Below are positions 59,579 through 64,000 of a DNA stretch of 64,000 bases, one piece after another. The notes beneath the pieces are model-generated. The model was not told the origin of the DNA and did not search any database. It saw only the letters and a list, made by a program, of their open reading frames with translations. Every line of letters begins with the position of its first letter. Position 1 is the first letter of the stretch. Source of the DNA: Pedobacter cryoconitis (GTDB lineage Bacteria; Bacteroidota; Bacteroidia; Sphingobacteriales; Sphingobacteriaceae); assembly GCF_001590605.1 (NCBI RefSeq), contig NZ_CP014504.1, positions 1-64,000 on the forward strand. The letters run 5' to 3'. The translations under genes and the position numbers were made by a program.

Positions 59579-61540
59579 ATGGCTAAAGCGAATCAGGGTA
59601 AACCTGTTAAAGAAAATATTGCCGTATCTGCAGATGCACCTGTCTGGATTTTTAGTTTACTGACAGACTTTGACGTCGCTTTGTTTATCTCAGGCAAACA
59701 CTTTCGTTTGTATGAAAAAATGGGAGCACATCTTTTAAATGTAAACAATACCGAAGGAACTTATTTTTCAGTATGGGCGCCGAATGCGCATGATGTATAC
59801 GTGACCGGAGATTTTAACAAGTGGCAGACAACTTCACACCGTTTATATAAACGACTGGATGAATCGGGGATCTGGGAAGGCTTTATTCCTGCATTAGGAA
59901 AAGGGACAGTCTATAAATATTTTATTAAAGGATTTGACGGTAAAGATTACGAAAAGGGAGATCCTTTTGCGACCCGTTGGGAGCATCCGCCACAAACGGC
60001 TTCAGTGGTCTGGGATACTGCGTATGCCTGGAAAGATAAAACATGGCTTAAGAAACGTCCTGTATTAAATGCATTGGACAACCCAATGTCCGTTTATGAA
60101 GTCCATTTGGGTTCATGGCAGCGCGATCCTTCAGAGCCTGATCGTATTTTAACTTATAAAGAAATAGCAAAGACCTTAGTTCCATATGTGTTGGAAATGG
60201 GCTTTACCCATGTTGAGCTGATGCCGATTATGGAATACCCTTATTATCCATCCTGGGGTTATCAGATTACCGGATATTTTGCGGCCAGTTCCAGACATGG
60301 AACCCCGCAGGAACTGATGTACCTGATTGAACAGTTTCACAAAAGTGATATTGCAGTAATTCTGGACTGGGTACCTTCACATTTCCCTGGCGATGCGCAT
60401 GGATTGTTCCATTTTGACGGAACACATTTATATGAGCATGCTGATATGCGTAAAGGCTTTCATCCGGACTGGAAGTCATATATCTTCAATTATGACAGAA
60501 ATGAAGTGAGGTCTTTCCTGATTAGCAATGCAATGTACTGGCTGGATCAGTTTCATGCAGATGGCTTGCGTGTAGATGCTGTAGCTTCGATGTTATATTT
60601 TGATTTCTCCCGGAAAGCCGGAGATGCAGCAACCAATGAATTTGGCGGTTCAGAAAACCTGGGCGCTATTCAGTTTCTAAAGGATCTGAATGAATCTATT
60701 TATACGAATTTTAAAGGTGTACATACGATTGCTGAAGAAAGCAGTACCTATCCCGGTGTAACACATCCGGTAGCTGAAGGAGGCCTGGGTTTTGGGATGA
60801 AGTGGATGATGGGCTGGATGAATGATACACTGAAGTATTTCAAAACTGACCCGATAGACAGAAAGTATAATCACCATCAGCTTACTTTCAGCATTACCTA
60901 CGCGTTTACTGAGAAGTTTATGCTTCCATTTTCTCATGATGAGGTAGTCCATGGTAAATCGTCTATGATTTATAAAATGCCAGGTGATGAGTGGAGAAAA
61001 CATGCAAACCTGCGTCTTTTATATGCTTATATGTTTACTCAGCCTGGAACTAAACTTCTTTTCATGGGCAATGAGTTTGCGCAGAATGGGGAATGGAACT
61101 TTACAAATTCGCTGGACTGGGATCTGCTGCGTTATAAATCTCATTCAGGAATGCAGACGTATGTGAAAGCACTGAATAAGCTATATCGGACAGAACCGGG
61201 TTTGTATGATTTTAATTTTTCTCCTGAAGGATTTGAATGGATCAGTGCAGATGATAGTGACCACTCTATTTACGTCTACACGCGTAAAGGGCATAAAGCT
61301 AAGGATACACTGATTGTAATTTTAAATATGACCCCTGTATACAGGCAGAATTATAAAATAGGTTTGCCATTTAAAGCATCCTGGAAAGAAATCTTCAATA
61401 GTGATGCAACGGAATATTTTGGTAGTGGTAAACTCAATAAGACTGCTTTTGTGCCAGAAGCAAGCTCAGCAAACGGTAGAGACTATTCCATTTCGATCAA
61501 TATTGCACCTTTAGGCGCAATGATATTAAAAACGGTCTGA
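59579..61540 (+). CDS. glgB: 1,4-alpha-glucan branching enzyme
   Basis: GlgB introduces alpha-1,6 branches into glycogen. The 653-residue protein has a CBM48 N-terminal domain (TYFSVWAPNAHDVYVTGDFN, here about residues 60-80) and a GH13 barrel. The nucleophile Asp333 is in GLRVDAVASM and the acid/base Glu386 is in TIAEESST. LPFSHDEVVHGKSS near 451 is a further family motif. It follows the GH31 gene and precedes an acetyltransferase by 3 nt. Confidence 0.95.
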   Translation: MAKANQGKPVKENIAVSADAPVWIFSLLTDFDVALFISGKHFRLYEKMGAHLLNVNNTEGTYFSVWAPNAHDVYVTGDFNKWQTTSHRLYKRLDESGIWEGFIPALGKGTVYKYFIKGFDGKDYEKGDPFATRWEHPPQTASVVWDTAYAWKDKTWLKKRPVLNALDNPMSVYEVHLGSWQRDPSEPDRILTYKEIAKTLVPYVLEMGFTHVELMPIMEYPYYPSWGYQITGYFAASSRHGTPQELMYLIEQFHKSDIAVILDWVPSHFPGDAHGLFHFDGTHLYEHADMRKGFHPDWKSYIFNYDRNEVRSFLISNAMYWLDQFHADGLRVDAVASMLYFDFSRKAGDAATNEFGGSENLGAIQFLKDLNESIYTNFKGVHTIAEESSTYPGVTHPVAEGGLGFGMKWMMGWMNDTLKYFKTDPIDRKYNHHQLTFSITYAFTEKFMLPFSHDEVVHGKSSMIYKMPGDEWRKHANLRLLYAYMFTQPGTKLLFMGNEFAQNGEWNFTNSLDWDLLRYKSHSGMQTYVKALNKLYRTEPGLYDFNFSPEGFEWISADDSDHSIYVYTRKGHKAKDTLIVILNMTPVYRQNYKIGLPFKASWKEIFNSDATEYFGSGKLNKTAFVPEASSANGRDYSISINIAPLGAMILKTV

Positions 61541-61543
61541 CAC

Positions 61544-62071
61544 ATGGAGATCTGGATAGAGACAGAAAGGTTAATACTCAGAGAATATGTAGTAGCAGAC
61601 TATAAAGCCGTCCATGAATACGCGAGCCAGGAGAAAATCCTGGTTTACGAAAACTGGGGGCCTAATACGGAGGCTGATACCTCAAAATTTATTGCAGAAG
61701 CCCTGAAGTTGAAAGCAGCTGTACCCAGAGTGAGTTTTGAACTGGCCATTATATTAAAAGAAGAAAACAGGCTGATTGGAGGCTGTGGTTTCAGGTTTGA
61801 TTTAAAGGAAGCCCATAAAGGAAATTTAGGCTATATTATTAATCCATTATATTGGAGAACCGGATATGCTAAAGAAGCTACAAATGCTTTGATTCAATTT
61901 GTAGCTTCTGAATTAGATGTAAAGACTATTGATGCAACTTGTGATGTTTTAAACCTGGCCTCTCAGGCTGTATTAAAGCATTGCGGGTTTTTCAGGATCA
62001 AGTTGATCAAAAAACATTTTGAGATGAAAGGAAGAGTCAGGGATACTTTCGTTTACGAGAGAAATACTTGA
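61544..62071 (+). CDS. GNAT-family acetyltransferase (RimJ/RimL type)
   Basis: A 175-residue protein with the RimJ/RimL-like opening ETERLILREYVVADYKAVHEYA. The acetyl-CoA motif includes LGYIINPLYWRTGYAKEATNALIQF near 94-118. The substrate, probably an amine of a protein or small molecule, is unknown. It begins 3 nt after the glgB stop, so it is co-transcribed with it. Its 3' end overlaps the antisense PepSY-like remnant by 35 nt. Confidence 0.85.
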   Translation: MEIWIETERLILREYVVADYKAVHEYASQEKILVYENWGPNTEADTSKFIAEALKLKAAVPRVSFELAIILKEENRLIGGCGFRFDLKEAHKGNLGYIINPLYWRTGYAKEATNALIQFVASELDVKTIDATCDVLNLASQAVLKHCGFFRIKLIKKHFEMKGRVRDTFVYERNT

Positions 62072-62144
62072 ATAAGCCAGTAACCAGGCCCAGCCAGCTG
62101 TAAATCGAAAAGACCATAACCCGTGTGAGGTTCAGCTTTTTCAT
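62037..62144 (-). pseudogene. Possible truncated PepSY-type membrane gene
   Basis: A 35-codon frame starts ATG at 62144, overlapping the receptor stop as ATGA, the arrangement of coupled genes. Residues 1-25 read like the start of a PepSY-TM protein (FSIYSWLGLVTGLF). After that the frame enters DNA that is antisense to the end of the acetyltransferase gene and stops after ten basic residues. The reading is that a downstream gene of the receptor lost its body by deletion. A real short peptide cannot be ruled out. Confidence 0.42.
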
Positions 62145-64000
62145 TGAATCAGGTAACTTATGCCTAATCTATAATTCAGTGGATCACCTAAACCACCGGT
62201 AACGGTGCTTGATCTGCTGCCTGTGAAGTAACGTTTATCTGTTAAATTGTAAGCATTCAGCTGGATATTGTATTTGCCCCTGCGGTAATTAAGCGCAGCA
62301 TCAAAAACCGTATAAGAAGGGAATATAAAATTCTGATTCGTAATCTGACCCACCTGATCACTGACATATCGTACGCCGGCAGCTATCCCAGTTCCTTTCA
62401 CTGCACCTTTTGCCACATTATATTTAAGCCATAAATTGGCAATATGCTTTGGGGCATTGCTAAAGCGGTCACCTTTTTTACCAAATGTACTTGTACTTAA
62501 AATCACATGATTGTTATAGGCATATCCGGCTATAATATTGAAATTCTGAATCGTACCTGTGGCTGAAAATTCTATTCCATTGCTTCTTGTCCCTTTTAAT
62601 GCTTCCTGACGATGAGAATTCTCTTCTGTAGGTGCTGAGGCGAGAATATTTGCATAATTGATCTGGTAAAGGGCTACGCTGGTTGCAATTGCATTGTTAA
62701 AGAAATCACCCTTATATCCGATTTCATATTGTGTCGCTCTGCGGGTAGGGAAAGGGCCACCAGATAATACATTATTAGAAGTTTGTGGATTAAATGATTT
62801 TAAAAAGCTGGCATAAACTGAAATGTTGGTTGCAGGTAAATAGACTAACCCGATGCGGGGAATCAATCCTGAAGCCTGCAGTTCATCCCCTTGTTTATTA
62901 TCTCTTGCTGAAAGTGGGGTCTCTTTCGCATGATAAGAATCATAGCGCATGGATAACAATGCTTTGATCTTTTCACCAATGCTGACCTGATCCTGAACAT
63001 ATACTCCGATAAGGTTAGTTATTCTTTTATTATCATCTGATTCCTGCGCTTTAACAGAGCCGGCAGGTGGATCCAGGCTGTAATCAGGATTGAAGATAGA
63101 AATGCGTGTAGCGGGCTTATATTGATAGTCATTTTTAGTCCAGCCATAGCGGTTATAATCAACTCCTGTAATGATATGATGATTAAGCAATCCTGTATTA
63201 GTTTGATAAGCTAAATAAGCTGTAGTCTGCAAGCTGAAGCGACTGGTTTCCCAATCTTGATAACTACGGCTGATCGAATCATTTCTTATTTTACCTACCG
63301 GGATGTGATCCGTATAATCCAGTTTGCTATTCACTGCGCGATGTATTGCTGTCAGTTTTAATTTATCGCTGAATTGGTGGTTAAAGGTCAATGTAGCCGA
63401 TATATTGTCAGTTTTTCCATAATCAGTTGGACTTTGTATAGTCAGGTTATCCGGGTAATAATTGAAATCAAAAGTTCCGTCAGGATTGGTCCGGATATAA
63501 GTTCCATTATCATACTGCTGATTCGTTTTTTGGTGTGCATAATTAATTTCTAAATTCAAATCAGTACGGGCAGAGAACAGATAGGTAAGCGAAGGTGCGA
63601 TAAAGATGTTTTCTTTATCCTGGTAGTCTCTGAAGCTTTTTGATTTATCGTACCCGATGATTGCGCGGTAAAGTAGTTTTTTGTTTTTAGAAAAGGGGCC
63701 TGTTAAATCGGCCGATAGTCTTTTGAAATCCCAGCTGCCTATAGCTACATCAAATTCATAGCGTTCTTTAACCTGAGGCTTTTTAGTTACGAAATTAACA
63801 ACACCACCCGGTGAACCTTCACTAAATAACGCGCCTGATGGTCCGCGTAGTAGTTCTACACTTTCAATGTTATATAATAAAGGCTGCTGGCTCCACAGGA
63901 ATAAATTTCCACGGATCCCATTGTAGAGTAGGAAACTTGCGTCAGTAGGAGAGTAGGCTGTAAAACCGCGGATGCTAAAAGAGCCATTTCCGTTATTGGC
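62141..64000 (-). CDS. TonB-dependent siderophore-type receptor, 5' part outside the window
   Basis: The reading frame stays open to the right edge, so the 5' end is missing; a TTG-initiated 472-residue fragment ending at 63559 is only part of it. The visible part begins in the plug with GSFSIRGFTAYSPTDASFLL, continues with LLRGPSGALFSEGSPGGVVN, and then forms a 22-strand-type barrel. It ends with LNAYNLTDKRYFTG and NYRLGISYLIQ, whose last strand fits the C-terminal signature of FhuA-like siderophore receptors. The ligand is unknown. It is followed by a PepSY-like remnant. Confidence 0.88.
   Translation of the reverse strand, partial: ANNGNGSFSIRGFTAYSPTDASFLLYNGIRGNLFLWSQQPLLYNIESVELLRGPSGALFSEGSPGGVVNFVTKKPQVKERYEFDVAIGSWDFKRLSADLTGPFSKNKKLLYRAIIGYDKSKSFRDYQDKENIFIAPSLTYLFSARTDLNLEINYAHQKTNQQYDNGTYIRTNPDGTFDFNYYPDNLTIQSPTDYGKTDNISATLTFNHQFSDKLKLTAIHRAVNSKLDYTDHIPVGKIRNDSISRSYQDWETSRFSLQTTAYLAYQTNTGLLNHHIITGVDYNRYGWTKNDYQYKPATRISIFNPDYSLDPPAGSVKAQESDDNKRITNLIGVYVQDQVSIGEKIKALLSMRYDSYHAKETPLSARDNKQGDELQASGLIPRIGLVYLPATNISVYASFLKSFNPQTSNNVLSGGPFPTRRATQYEIGYKGDFFNNAIATSVALYQINYANILASAPTEENSHRQEALKGTRSNGIEFSATGTIQNFNIIAGYAYNNHVILSTSTFGKKGDRFSNAPKHIANLWLKYNVAKGAVKGTGIAAGVRYVSDQVGQITNQNFIFPSYTVFDAALNYRRGKYNIQLNAYNLTDKRYFTGSRSSTVTGGLGDPLNYRLGISYLIQ

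Overview
The window comes from a member of the Bacteroidota, most probably Sphingobacteriaceae and Pedobacter-like; I infer this from gene content and have no database match. The signs are a SusC/SusD pair, a CHU_C/type IX-secretion C-terminal domain, a serine-palmitoyltransferase-type enzyme, -7 promoter elements of the form TAnnTTTG, few Shine-Dalgarno sites, and a division cluster ending in an FtsZ with the NSFLHDNVD-type tail. Gene starts are mostly ATG, with some TTG or GTG.

Layout. 0.1-1.5 kb: dnaA, with a DnaA-box-like site just upstream. 1.8-7.7 kb: a SusC/SusD nutrient-uptake pair followed after 14 nt by an exported CX5R phosphatase. 7.8-10.6 kb: a minus-strand run of lemA, two TPM-domain genes, a small unknown gene and a NUDIX hydrolase. 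10.8-14.3 kb: a COG2509-type flavoprotein, a CoA-binding protein and a PAS sensor that lacks an ATPase domain. 14.3-15.4 kb: gene-free DNA with an 11-bp-unit inverted repeat and two rRNA promoters. 15.4-20.7 kb: a complete rRNA operon (16S, tRNA-Ile, tRNA-Ala, 23S, 5S). 20.8-22.4 kb: an aspartyl protease gene lying between that 5S gene and a second, separate 5S gene. 22.5-26.7 kb: a very large secreted adhesin-like protein and a small unknown protein. 27-29.7 kb: gapdh, an acetyltransferase and pgk.

29.8-45.9 kb is a classical dcw (division and cell wall) cluster in the order mraZ, rsmH, ftsL-like, ftsI, murE, mraY, murD, ftsW, murG, murC, ftsQ, ftsA, ftsZ. Spacing is tight, with many start/stop overlaps. 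The cluster makes the lipid II precursor, exports and polymerises it at the septum, and builds the Z-ring. A 10-bp-periodic GTGGTA array in front of mraZ looks like the MraZ operator. Several DnaA-box-like 9-mers sit between ftsA and ftsZ. 46-51.5 kb: a sphingolipid-type PLP enzyme, a histone-H1-like small protein not previously called as an ORF, dapA, ligA and an ACP phosphodiesterase homologue. 51.6-56.7 kb: tyrS, converging on a penicillin-acylase/membrane-protein/LuxE-like operon. 57-62 kb: a GH31 glucosidase, glgB and an acetyltransferase. 62-64 kb: the 3' part of a siderophore-type TonB-dependent receptor running off the window end, with what looks like the stump of a PepSY-type gene behind it.

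Most of the window is conserved chromosomal core. I did not see a phage, an insertion sequence, a CRISPR array or a recognisable defence island. The most unusual signals are non-coding: the DnaA-box clusters at 44.1 and 47.4 kb, the MraZ-type operator, the 18-bp perfect hairpin between susC and susD, the 11-bp-unit hairpin at 14.6 kb and the autonomous second 5S gene. The least understood protein-coding unit is the acylase/membrane protein/LuxE-like trio.
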